A stretch of 54,907 nucleotides of DNA from Planctomycetota bacterium (GTDB taxonomy: Bacteria; Planctomycetota; Phycisphaerae; Sedimentisphaerales; Anaerobacaceae), in contig VRUK01000029.1 in the NCBI GenBank assembly GCA_019456195.1, positions 1 to 54,907 of the forward strand, written 5' to 3'. Shown piece by piece: positions 47,002 to 54,215 of the stretch (position 1 is the stretch's first letter; each line of letters opens with the position of its first letter). A model generated the notes under the pieces. The model did not search any database. It was not told the DNA's origin and worked only from the letters and a program-made list of their open reading frames with translations. Made by a program: the position numbers and the translations under genes.

Positions 47002-50000
47002 ATGGCAACTATTGCTCTAGTAGCATTTGCAGGGGCTACAGGTCTAACAGGCGCGGCTGCTGGTATTGCCGCAGGAGTGGCAGGGACTATTGGCGGTCTT
47101 ATAGATTCAAGATTTCTCTTCCCGCTATTCGGCGATTCGAGGCAAGATAAATCACAGAACCTTTTAGGCCCTCGCCTAGAAAGCTTACAATTACAAAGTG
47201 CGGCTGAGGGCAGTGCGATCAATTTTGCAATTGGCCCAGAAAATAAAATGGCAGGTACGATTATATGGCTCTCCAAAACTAAGGAGGCTAAGAAAGATAC
47301 CACCACCACCACTGGCGGCGGAGGCGGAAAAGGGGGTCTGGGTGGCGGGGGGAGTCAAGAAGTCACCACAACCCGCACAACTTATACATATTTTATTGAT
47401 ATAGCAATTGGAATCTCGGAGGGTGTGGTAAATAAAATCGTTCGTATCTGGGCGGATGGGAAAATAATATACGAAGACGTAAACAATCAAGATATTAGTG
47501 TTAGTAGTAATTTGCTAAGAGCAGAGATTAGACAAGAGTATAAAACCGTTCCAGGACCGAATCCGCGAGAGCGGTTGAACGGGTTGGAAGCATTCGGTAG
47601 ATATGGTGGGCAAGTGCAGGTAAGAGTTTTAAGACAACAATGGATGGATATTATTTCTCCCAGCGGAGGTCCCGATCTAACCATTTTTGTTTCTGGTTTT
47701 AATAATACAATTATTACCGGTTTTACAAATTCAGCAAATAATCTAGCGACTAGATTACAAGGAGTACGTTCTGGACCGTCTGGCGTTGTAGGACAACCTG
47801 GCCGGTTAGAAACAGGGGAGACGGCCGTTCGATTGAACATCCCCATCAATGCAACCATAGGTGATGAGGCCGCTGGAAACACTATCGGAATCGTCCAGAT
47901 TAAACCGAATATAAATAAAAATCAGGTTCAAGATTTCACTCTTTACCCTGGAGATCAAACACAGAGCGCAGACCCAACGATTGAAGCGGCCGAGGGTGTT
48001 GGCGAAGTGTCGGGATTCAGGGGAATTGCATATGTAGTTTTTGAAGATTTATTTTTAGGTAATTACGGAAACCGAGTACCGAACTTTACTTTTGAGGTGG
48101 AGAGGGATGTATCACCGCATACAGTAGATTCCACGTTTAATGAAATACTTACAAGGGCGGGACTTGTTTCCGCAGAAATCGACACATCTGCATTGACTGA
48201 ATCTATGCGAGGTTACTCTGTCTCTGGACCTCAAAGCACTATTAGACAATTAGACCCTTTAGCTCTTGCGTTTAATGTTCAGGCGACCGAATCTCAAGGA
48301 AAAATTATTCTAACTAAGCGCGGAACTGCTGCCCCTCAAGCAATAGTTACAAGTGATCTGGCGGCACATGAACACGGACAAGATATACTGCGATCCGTTG
48401 TAATAACAGACGGTAGCAGTTTTGATCTACCCAACGAAGTTAATGTAACCCACATAGATCCGGATAATGAATTGCAGGAGGGGAGTCAAAGAGAAAAGAG
48501 AATCGATACCCCGTTAGATGGTGTTGTCAAAATAACTTTACCAATAACATTATCGGCAAATGATGCTAGGGCTATAGCTAAAAATGAACTATGGACTCCC
48601 TGGGCAAACAGACGTATTGCGGAGTTGTCACTCCCTCCCAGTTATTTATATTTAGAAGAAAACGATCTGATTACATTTACGGCTGGCGGTCAAAGCTATA
48701 CAGTTATGATTAAACAGCTCGATAGAGGTGATAACGGGATAATACAAATCGTCGGGGTTGTAGAAGAAATAGCAACAGCTACACAATCCGGAGACGGTGC
48801 GAGCCCTCTGGGAAAAGGTGTAGGGATTTTAGGAGTTTCATCGGATACATTTTTAGAAGTACTCGATATACCTGGGCTACATGATACGCATCTAAACGTT
48901 CCAGGATATTATTTAGCTGTATCGTCCTCAAACGCAGCAGACGAGTTTATAGGTGTGGAAGTCTTCGCAACATTAGATGGGACGAATTTTAATTTAGTCA
49001 TGGAAGTTCCTGTTGAATCGACAATGGGCTACGTTGAGGGCGCGGTCCTGCCAACAGGAAATATCGGCTTAAGAGAACCGCTAACAACAGTAGAAGTGCT
49101 ACTTGCAGAGGGCTCCGTTGCATCTGTAACCGAATCAGAATTTCTTGATGGAAAGAATCGCGCACTAATTGGCGATGAAATAATAGCTTTCAAGACGGTT
49201 ACTTTATTAAATACGAATCATTACGAATTGAAAGATATTATACGAGGTATTAAGGATACTCCAACCTATAGGCATGCACCGAACGAAAGATTTATCCTGC
49301 TTTCTGGTGGCGGCCCTCAATTCGCGGGGTTGAGTATTAGTAATTTAGATAAAGTTCAACAGTTCCGCGCAGTCCCTATCGGAGCGTTGGTCGCAGACCC
49401 ATTTACTACAAGCAGGAACCTCCACGCAGAAAATTTACGGCCATACAAGCCCATTCCTTTAACCGAGGAATGGGCAACGACTGGACACGAGACACGCTGG
49501 GTCAGGCGCACTAGAGCGAGCAAAGGCATATTTTCTCCGGCGTCGGTTTCCCTGGATGAGGAGGTGCAAACGTTCGAGGTGGAGTTTGCAAGTAATGATG
49601 CTGTGCAGGCGTCTGTCGATTTAACCGTCGCGGTGCAGCCTACTAATAACGATACCATGACGATTGATGGCAGAACATATACATTTCAAACTACATTAAC
49701 CGATGTAAACGGAAATATATTTATAGGAGTGAGTTTAGCTGCAACCCAACAAAATATCATCGATGCTTTGGAACGAACGGGACAGCCTGGAACTCAATAC
49801 GCAAATTCAACTTTAATGCATGAATCTGTGGAAACGGACGTCCTAGGATTTGTTGCAAATGTTCTAACCCTAAAAGCTAAATCGCACGGAACAGACGATG
49901 ATGAGAATACTTACGTATCCACCGAGACATTCACTAGCGGTAGTAACGTATTCTCCGCAGCAACTTTTTTAGGCGGTGTTGACAATACAATATTTAGAAC

Positions 50001-50547
50001 GATAGAAACAATAGATCAAGATTTTTCTGTATATACCTACGATCAACGAGTATCAGACAGTGCGCCGATAGGTATTCGCGCAAAAACTCAGCTGACAATG
50101 CCCGTCAACCCGTCAGACGGCGATACATTGACGATTGATGATAGAACATACACTTTTGTTACTACAGTCATCCCCAATAAGACGGACCAGATTGGAATCT
50201 TGGCCACAGCTACATTAACTCAGCAGAGTTTCATTAATGTTTTAGCAGGAGCGGGAACAGGGCCGCCCGATACTAACAATGTAACACTCGAACACGATAC
50301 CGTTGCCTCCGCTGGATTCTCTGGAGGGATTGCTCAAATTCAGGCAAAAAATGATGGGCATCCTACAAACGGTATCGATACAACCGAAACATTTACTAGT
50401 CCGAGTAACTTCTTTACAGGTGCGACACTGGGTTTATTTGGATCGGCTGGGGCCCCGGCAACACAAGGAATACTTGTCACTGTTTATCAAATATCTGCAA
50501 AAGTTGGTAGAGGCCACGGGGCACAGGCATTACAATTCGATGGATAA
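47002..50547 (+). CDS. Tail tip/host-specificity protein, GTA J-like (1181 aa)
   Basis: Central tail-tip protein that probably contacts the host. It begins with a hydrophobic Ala/Gly-rich segment (GLTGAAAGIAAGVAGTIGGL), then a Gly-rich loop (GGGGGKGGLGGGGS) and TYTYFIDIAIGISEGVVNKIVRIWADGK, the start of the phage-tail_3/GTA tip family. From about residue 870 two related modules of about 125 aa follow (DTMTIDGRTYTFQT and DTLTIDDRTYTFVT), a common phage adhesion repeat. It follows NlpC/P60 directly, in the GTA order. Confidence 0.85.
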   Translation: MATIALVAFAGATGLTGAAAGIAAGVAGTIGGLIDSRFLFPLFGDSRQDKSQNLLGPRLESLQLQSAAEGSAINFAIGPENKMAGTIIWLSKTKEAKKDTTTTTGGGGGKGGLGGGGSQEVTTTRTTYTYFIDIAIGISEGVVNKIVRIWADGKIIYEDVNNQDISVSSNLLRAEIRQEYKTVPGPNPRERLNGLEAFGRYGGQVQVRVLRQQWMDIISPSGGPDLTIFVSGFNNTIITGFTNSANNLATRLQGVRSGPSGVVGQPGRLETGETAVRLNIPINATIGDEAAGNTIGIVQIKPNINKNQVQDFTLYPGDQTQSADPTIEAAEGVGEVSGFRGIAYVVFEDLFLGNYGNRVPNFTFEVERDVSPHTVDSTFNEILTRAGLVSAEIDTSALTESMRGYSVSGPQSTIRQLDPLALAFNVQATESQGKIILTKRGTAAPQAIVTSDLAAHEHGQDILRSVVITDGSSFDLPNEVNVTHIDPDNELQEGSQREKRIDTPLDGVVKITLPITLSANDARAIAKNELWTPWANRRIAELSLPPSYLYLEENDLITFTAGGQSYTVMIKQLDRGDNGIIQIVGVVEEIATATQSGDGASPLGKGVGILGVSSDTFLEVLDIPGLHDTHLNVPGYYLAVSSSNAADEFIGVEVFATLDGTNFNLVMEVPVESTMGYVEGAVLPTGNIGLREPLTTVEVLLAEGSVASVTESEFLDGKNRALIGDEIIAFKTVTLLNTNHYELKDIIRGIKDTPTYRHAPNERFILLSGGGPQFAGLSISNLDKVQQFRAVPIGALVADPFTTSRNLHAENLRPYKPIPLTEEWATTGHETRWVRRTRASKGIFSPASVSLDEEVQTFEVEFASNDAVQASVDLTVAVQPTNNDTMTIDGRTYTFQTTLTDVNGNIFIGVSLAATQQNIIDALERTGQPGTQYANSTLMHESVETDVLGFVANVLTLKAKSHGTDDDENTYVSTETFTSGSNVFSAATFLGGVDNTIFRTIETIDQDFSVYTYDQRVSDSAPIGIRAKTQLTMPVNPSDGDTLTIDDRTYTFVTTVIPNKTDQIGILATATLTQQSFINVLAGAGTGPPDTNNVTLEHDTVASAGFSGGIAQIQAKNDGHPTNGIDTTETFTSPSNFFTGATLGLFGSAGAPATQGILVTVYQISAKVGRGHGAQALQFDG

Positions 50548-50559
50548 GGAGATTAAGCT

Positions 50560-51159
50560 ATGAGCGAAGTTCCTATTGTTCCAGAAGCCCTGACCGTGAG
50601 CCCAAAACTTGGATTGAGTTTAATTTTCCAGGGACAGCAAAACGCGGAAGTGCAGTTCAACGAATTACTTCTGTTTATGGACGCGGCAGGGCCATTCTTA
50701 GAATTTGAGGATCATGTAAACGATCCTCCCGCGGGACTGGATGCAACTAATAATGGTGAACTTTATATTATTACTGATTCTCCTACTGGGATTTTTGTAG
50801 GACATAATGTGGAATTGGCTCTTTGGATCAACCCCGCATGGAAATTTATTAAAGTCGGGAGAGGATGTATTGGCTGGTTAAAAACCGACACAGCAGGAGG
50901 TCTTTTAACCGAAGGTAGCGGGGCGGCGATGACCGTAATCTTCCTGGGAGGCGTACTATGGCGGGGTGGTGTATTTAAATCTCCTGCAACAGGGGTAGCA
51001 GCATTCACAGACAGTTCCGGAGGTACGCCAGGTCAAACTATCGGCGCTGTAAGCGGGTCTGGGGACGATGCTCAAATCAACGATAATTTCGCTTCTCTGA
51101 CTGACGATATCAATAAAATTATTACTGCTCTCCGTGAGCGGTATATCGCGATCCCATAA
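50560..51159 (+). CDS. DUF2793-like tail fibre protein (199 aa)
   Basis: The pattern ELYIITDSPTGIFVGHNVELALWINPAWKFIKVGRGCIGWL is characteristic of DUF2793 fibre proteins. The C-terminus after a Gly-rich linker (SSGGTPGQTIGAVSGSGD) ends in a helix-forming segment that may trimerise. It follows the tip protein, the usual location for a receptor-binding fibre. GATAAGGAG is the ribosome site. Confidence 0.75.
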   Translation: MSEVPIVPEALTVSPKLGLSLIFQGQQNAEVQFNELLLFMDAAGPFLEFEDHVNDPPAGLDATNNGELYIITDSPTGIFVGHNVELALWINPAWKFIKVGRGCIGWLKTDTAGGLLTEGSGAAMTVIFLGGVLWRGGVFKSPATGVAAFTDSSGGTPGQTIGAVSGSGDDAQINDNFASLTDDINKIITALRERYIAIP

Positions 51160-51170
51160 AAGGGGCGCAG

Positions 51171-51404
51171 ATGGCTGGCGATAATAACACCAACAGAATT
51201 ATTGAAATGGCCTCCGAGATCGGAACCTTAAAAGGTCTGCTGGAAGGCCAAGGCAAAGACCTTAGAGATATAAAAAAATCTAAGTCTGATATGTGGAAAA
51301 AAATAAACTGGGCGAACGCAAAAATTAATCTGGCTATAGGCGCGTGGACTGCGGTTGCGTTTATTATTGGGCTGGTCTTTGCTATTCTGGGAGTGATACG
51401 ATGA
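51171..51404 (+). CDS. Holin-like membrane protein (77 aa, XhlA type)
   Basis: Residues 1-45 form a charged coiled coil (IIEMASEIGTLKGLLEGQGKDLRDIKKSKSD); residues about 55-76 form a single membrane helix (IGAWTAVAFIIGLVFAILGVI). This arrangement resembles XhlA-like haemolysin/holin accessory proteins. It is placed at the end of the tail genes, where lysis genes often lie. AAGGGG precedes the ATG. No endolysin gene is adjacent, so the lysis role is inferred. Confidence 0.6.
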   Translation: MAGDNNTNRIIEMASEIGTLKGLLEGQGKDLRDIKKSKSDMWKKINWANAKINLAIGAWTAVAFIIGLVFAILGVIR

Positions 51405-51799
51405 ATATATTTAGCAATGGAAATGGAAACAGAAAAAACCCTTTCTCTAAAAAGAGGGGCGTTAGACGCGTCGCGTTAATGATCGAAGACGATAAAGTAG
51501 ATTTCATTTCAGCAGTAAGCAAGTTCCTCCAGAGAATGGACTTCCAGTGCGATTTGATTTGTAACGTAGAACAAGCATATCAAATGATGGATTTAAATTA
51601 TTATGAAATGATTTTTTGTGTTGAAAATATTCCTGATTTCGATCTGGGAATATTTTTGTCTTACACTGAGAAAAGATTCCCAGCAATAAAATTTGTGCTG
51701 GTGGGGGATCATAAAAATTTTCTCCGATTTAAAAACGTCACAAAAATTCTAAAAAATTCTGTGAGTCTTGAAGATTTATTGCAGCCGTTAAATTCCTAA
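51401..51799 (+). CDS. Degenerate response-regulator receiver domain (132 aa)
   Basis: The protein after a short basic leader has the CheY-type layout: first strand RVALMIEDDKVDFI with the acidic pair, then helices and strands of matching length (ADFISAVSKFLQRMDFQCD... YYEMIFCVENIPDFDLGIFL... KFVLVGDH...). In the third strand the phosphate-accepting Asp, expected in the position of MIFC(V)EN, is Val followed by Glu. No output domain is present. So it is either a pseudo-receiver that binds a partner or a diverged copy. ATG 51401 overlaps the previous gene. Confidence 0.55.
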   Translation: MNIFSNGNGNRKNPFSKKRGVRRVALMIEDDKVDFISAVSKFLQRMDFQCDLICNVEQAYQMMDLNYYEMIFCVENIPDFDLGIFLSYTEKRFPAIKFVLVGDHKNFLRFKNVTKILKNSVSLEDLLQPLNS

Positions 51800-51851
51800 T
51801 TAATTAATCGATAATTTTCCATTCCCGATTGGTTTCTGCACACCCTTGTGC

Positions 51852-51869
51852 TTTGAGGGCGTTTTTAAA
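51852..51869 (+). repeat. 18-nt copy of the 16220-16378 inverted-repeat core
   Basis: TTTGAGGGCGTTTTTAAA is identical to 16361-16378, the outer 18 nt of the right arm. It is preceded by a GCACA/TGTGC hairpin (51839-51852). Here the matching left arm is missing. Both copies lie in operon-border gaps. It may be a regulatory or recombination signal. Confidence 0.75.
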
Positions 51870-51889
51870 AATCGCTGATTTCCCATACA

Positions 51890-51966
51890 AAATTTTTAGA
51901 AAAATAACGGGCGTCGACATAAGTCCTTTGGTACACTACACTTAAAACACTAAATTTTTAGAAATA
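51890..51966 (+). promoter_or_regulatory. Pair of AAATTTTTAGAAA direct repeats
   Basis: The 13-mer AAATTTTTAGAAA occurs at 51890-51902 and 51952-51964, 62 nt apart, with the second copy ending 6 nt before the -35 box of the promoter at 51971. An upstream promoter-like pair TTGGTA (51928-51933), 17 nt, TAAATT (51951-51956) overlaps the second copy. They could be operator sites for a repressor or activator, or UP-type AT tracts. Confidence 0.45.
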
Positions 51967-51970
51967 ATCC

Positions 51971-51999
51971 TTTACAAAAATTGGCCGTTCGATTATATT
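51971..51999 (+). promoter_or_regulatory. Sigma70-like promoter of the right-hand operon
   Basis: The -35 box TTTACA (51971-51976) and -10 box TATATT (51994-51999) are separated by exactly 17 nt. A start at about 52006 would give a 27-nt leader to the AGGAGG site and ATG at 52033. It is the best host-type promoter seen in the window and probably drives the early genes from 52033 onward. Confidence 0.75.
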
Positions 52000-52032
52000 A
52001 TTGGGTAGACCTAGACGAGGAGGAAACTAAAA

Positions 52033-52299
52033 ATGATGAGAGCACAAACGATATTGCTAGATACAGTTGCCGGCGGGATCGAAAGTTTTACTCGTAATGT
52101 ATATAAAATCAAACCCTATAATTCAGGATTCACCGGCACGGCTGCGCTTTTTGGGAAACGTTATCAAGTGATTGCATTCAAAAACATTACTACCGATAAA
52201 CTGATGGCGTGGTCCCTATGTAATTACGCACTAAATTATAATACTAAAACACAGAAATTTGAATACGAAAATGTAGCTAATCAACATTCAAAAGTCTAA
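52033..52299 (+). CDS. Hypothetical early protein (88 aa)
   Basis: First gene behind the 51971 promoter, with GAGGAGGAAA upstream of the ATG (two ATGs in a row, either usable). Soluble alpha/beta sequence with a basic pI and ALFGKRYQVIAFKNITTDK in the middle. No family recognised. Strong promoter and ribosome site suggest high early expression. Confidence 0.6.
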   Translation: MMRAQTILLDTVAGGIESFTRNVYKIKPYNSGFTGTAALFGKRYQVIAFKNITTDKLMAWSLCNYALNYNTKTQKFEYENVANQHSKV

Positions 52300-52312
52300 A
52301 GAGGAGAAAAAT

Positions 52313-52552
52313 ATGAAAACAATGGAGCGTGAACAGGTTAAAGCATTTTTGGAACTGATCGTCGAAACGGGTAAAATCATTACGGATGAGTATAAAAAGA
52401 CCGGTTGGCCTACTCCGCTGGGACCTCTCTACACCGTGTTCATGTCTCAAGGCTGGAATTTAAATGCATTTAATCATGTGATAAGAAATCTCGAACTGGC
52501 AGGTTTTGAAACTACAAATGAAACGATTAAACCATCGAAGAACCTTTTATAA
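52313..52552 (+). CDS. Hypothetical early protein (79 aa)
   Basis: AAGAGGAGAAAA lies 6 nt before the ATG. The helical protein (MEREQVKAFLELIVETGKIITDEY) has a WNLNAFNHVIRNLELAGFE segment that resembles a short winged-helix or coiled region, and a PTPLGPLYTVFMSQG turn typical of small phage proteins of unknown function. No family recognised. Confidence 0.55.
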   Translation: MKTMEREQVKAFLELIVETGKIITDEYKKTGWPTPLGPLYTVFMSQGWNLNAFNHVIRNLELAGFETTNETIKPSKNLL

Positions 52553-52580
52553 AACTAAAACCACGAGAGGAGGAGAAAAA

Positions 52581-53006
52581 ACGACAAGCGGATTTCCGGC
52601 GGAGACCTTCAAATTGTTTTATGCGACAGTGAACGGGAGCTTGATGATTATCGGGATTTCAGATCATGAGTTTAATGAGAATCAGGAGGAGTACGAAGGG
52701 CTTGGTGGTTGGTTTCCCTCCAATGCAAAAAATGTTGAGTCCGCCGGGGAAGTCCGCATCACTGACGATTTTAAAATCAGGCTTTTAAAATCCGAAGGTA
52801 AAATGGTTAGAATGGAAACCAACTCCGGCCAAATGGTCGGCAAACTTGAGACTATTCCACGGCGAGATTTTTCCTATTTAGTGCACGACCACTTTGTAGT
52901 TAAAAATTCACATGGCTATTTCAGCTTCCTCCTCACCGACATCATGCAGATCGACGTTATTAACATAAGAGGAGTAACTGTTAGAATTGTATTAAATCGA
53001 GATTAA
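52581..53006 (+). CDS. Hypothetical early protein with apparent ACG start (141 aa)
   Basis: The frame's only ATGs lie inside the upstream gene, at 52506 and 52518, without a clear ribosome site. AGGAGGAG (52568-52575) is followed by five A and an in-frame ACG at 52581, the ideal spacing. The protein from there is beta-rich (FKLFYATVNGSLMIIGISDHEF, VRITDDFKIRLLKSEGK) and ends in RGVTVRIVLNRD. No family recognised. The stop is immediately followed by the hammerhead-like RNA. Confidence 0.5.
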   Translation, partial: TTSGFPAETFKLFYATVNGSLMIIGISDHEFNENQEEYEGLGGWFPSNAKNVESAGEVRITDDFKIRLLKSEGKMVRMETNSGQMVGKLETIPRRDFSYLVHDHFVVKNSHGYFSFLLTDIMQIDVINIRGVTVRIVLNRD

Positions 53007-53007
53007 A

Positions 53008-53065
53008 GCCGAAACACGGAGAAATCCGTGTCGAGCTGGGATTGTTCCCGGCTCCTGACGATGGC
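53008..53065 (+). ncRNA. Hammerhead ribozyme-like RNA (type II permutation)
   Basis: All conserved hammerhead core nucleotides are present in the correct order. GAA (53011-53013) leads into stem III, ACACGGA with TCCGTGT, capped by a GAAA tetraloop (53014-53031). C53032 completes the GUC cleavage triplet. Stem I is GAGCTGGGA with TCCCGGCTC (53033-53054, 9 bp with one G-U, loop TTGT). CTGACGA (53055-53061) is CUGANGA. Stem II is open-ended and weak: GCC (53008-53010) with GGC (53063-53065) and one bulged U53062. Predicted self-cleavage is after C53032, between two early genes. The short stem II is the main doubt. Confidence 0.7.
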
Positions 53066-53102
53066 AGCTACCCATTAAAATCTTAGAGCGGGAGGAAAGA
53101 GA

Positions 53103-53471
53103 ATGGTCAAGAAAATCACAAAGGGCGGGGATGAAAAAACGAAAGTAAAGCCAAAACGTGAAAAAAGGGAGGTGCTACCAGTTACGATTTTCAACGAGGA
53201 TCAGTTTTTCGATAAAAACGGAAAACTGGTGAAAATTGGATTCCAGGATTGCGGGTTTACCCGGTCTGGTCGTCTTTTGTTTAATTCCTATCAGAGAGAA
53301 AAACTGGTTTTCCTGCGCGGTAAGATCAACCAAAGAATTGTTGAACTTGAAGAACGTCGAGAAAAAATCAAAGACTCGAAAGACGCAAAAGAAAAACTGG
53401 AATTGAGTATCCAGAAGAGCAAAGAGAAACTTGAAGAGATGCAATCCAAACTGGTCGCACTGGTCGGTTAA
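53103..53471 (+). CDS. Hypothetical basic coiled-coil protein (122 aa)
   Basis: Follows the hammerhead-like RNA; GGGAGGAAAG precedes the ATG. The N-terminal 25 residues are very basic (KKITKGGDEKTKVKPKREKRE). A middle segment contains FQDCGFTRSGRLLFNSYQREKLVF, and the last 60 residues form a long heptad-type coiled coil (RGKINQRIVELEERREKIKDSKDAKEKLEL). Probably dimeric. No family recognised. Confidence 0.55.
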   Translation: MVKKITKGGDEKTKVKPKREKREVLPVTIFNEDQFFDKNGKLVKIGFQDCGFTRSGRLLFNSYQREKLVFLRGKINQRIVELEERREKIKDSKDAKEKLELSIQKSKEKLEEMQSKLVALVG

Positions 53472-53476
53472 GTTTT

Positions 53477-53514
53477 CCGATTCTGTCCCCTATGTTCTAG
53501 GGGACGACCATCGG
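53477..53514 (+). ncRNA. Structured RNA hairpin with internal loop
   Basis: An 8-bp stem, GTCCCCTA with TAGGGGAC (53485-53505), closes a TGTTC loop. A second 5-bp stem, CCGAT with ATCGG (53477-53514), encloses it, with an asymmetric TCT/GACC internal loop. No T-run suited to termination follows directly. It lies between two early genes. May be a protein-binding or processing element. Confidence 0.55.
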
Positions 53515-53542
53515 CAAATTTTCTTGAGTGGGAGGACGTAAA

Positions 53543-53743
53543 ATGAAGATCAAGGGAATCAAAAAAATGAGAATTTATAATTTGATTTGTCCTCTTAGAC
53601 ACAAATGGAGTAGTTGTGTTTGGTTTGAGAAGAGGTTCAGTAGTGGATGGGGTCGACGTAAAGGGGTGTGGGCCGACAAACTGATAGCCCGGACTGGAAA
53701 CTGCCCTACGTGTGGATATAAATGGTCTACGGCAAGACCATAA
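53543..53743 (+). CDS. Small basic zinc-knuckle-like protein (66 aa)
   Basis: ATG 53543 follows GGGAGG by 7 nt; GTG 53528 would contain the site and is rejected. The protein is strongly basic with several tryptophans (HKWSSCVWFEKRFSSGWGRR) and ends in CPTCGYKWS. With the earlier ICPLRHKW this gives a partial zinc-ribbon look. Nucleic-acid binding is likely; no family recognised. Confidence 0.5.
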   Translation: MKIKGIKKMRIYNLICPLRHKWSSCVWFEKRFSSGWGRRKGVWADKLIARTGNCPTCGYKWSTARP

Positions 53744-53756
53744 TGGGAGCAGTGTA

Positions 53757-54089
53757 ATGAATTACAATGAGAAACAACAAATTGATAATCTTAAAGAAAA
53801 AGTAAAGCAGGCAACGTTCTATTCAAAATTTCTCAAAAAAGAACAAGAGATCATTGATAATAAAATAAGCATCGCCCGCATAGAAGTTTCTAGGTTAATT
53901 GAAAGACGTTTTAGCCTTCCCAACATGATCGAAAATACGAGAAAGGATTTAGAATATTATACAAGCCAAATCCACACAGCAATGATTGAATTTAATAAAC
54001 ATGATGAGGCCGAATGTCTGCGAAACAAAATAACTAAACTCCAGGCAAAACTTTCTATTATGGAAGACGACTGGCAAATGGCTCAGTAA
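53757..54089 (+). CDS. Hypothetical coiled-coil protein (110 aa)
   Basis: ATG 53757, with GGGAG about 8 nt upstream, is preferred to an overlapping start at 53712. The whole protein is helical with heptad spacing (QQIDNLKEKVKQATFYSKFLKKEQ; then KITKLQAKLSIMEDDW), likely an elongated dimer. No family recognised. Its stop merges with the left arm of the structured RNA element that follows. Confidence 0.55.
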   Translation: MNYNEKQQIDNLKEKVKQATFYSKFLKKEQEIIDNKISIARIEVSRLIERRFSLPNMIENTRKDLEYYTSQIHTAMIEFNKHDEAECLRNKITKLQAKLSIMEDDWQMAQ

Positions 54090-54189
54090 AATTTATATTG
54101 AAGGGCGGGCGGCGGTGGCTACCGAATCAATAACCGGGGGATCGCCAAGGCTGGGGCTAAACCTGCGACCGTCTTTCAATATAAATTTT
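54088..54189 (+). ncRNA. Large structured RNA element of unknown class
   Basis: A perfect 15-bp terminal stem, AAAATTTATATTGAA (54088-54102) with TTCAATATAAATTTT (54175-54189), extends by six more pairs including two G-U (to 54108/54169). It encloses a GC-rich 60-nt interior. Inside, GGCGGT (54111-54116) can pair with ATCGCC (54141-54146), or alternatively CGGT/ACCG forms a small hairpin. The interior ends in GGGGCTAAACCTGCGA. The contrast between AT-rich arms and GC-rich core is not that of a simple terminator. I tested it by eye against common riboswitch and ribozyme cores and found no match. Confidence 0.65.
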
Positions 54190-54215
54190 CAAACACAATT
54201 CCTTATGGTGGTAAA

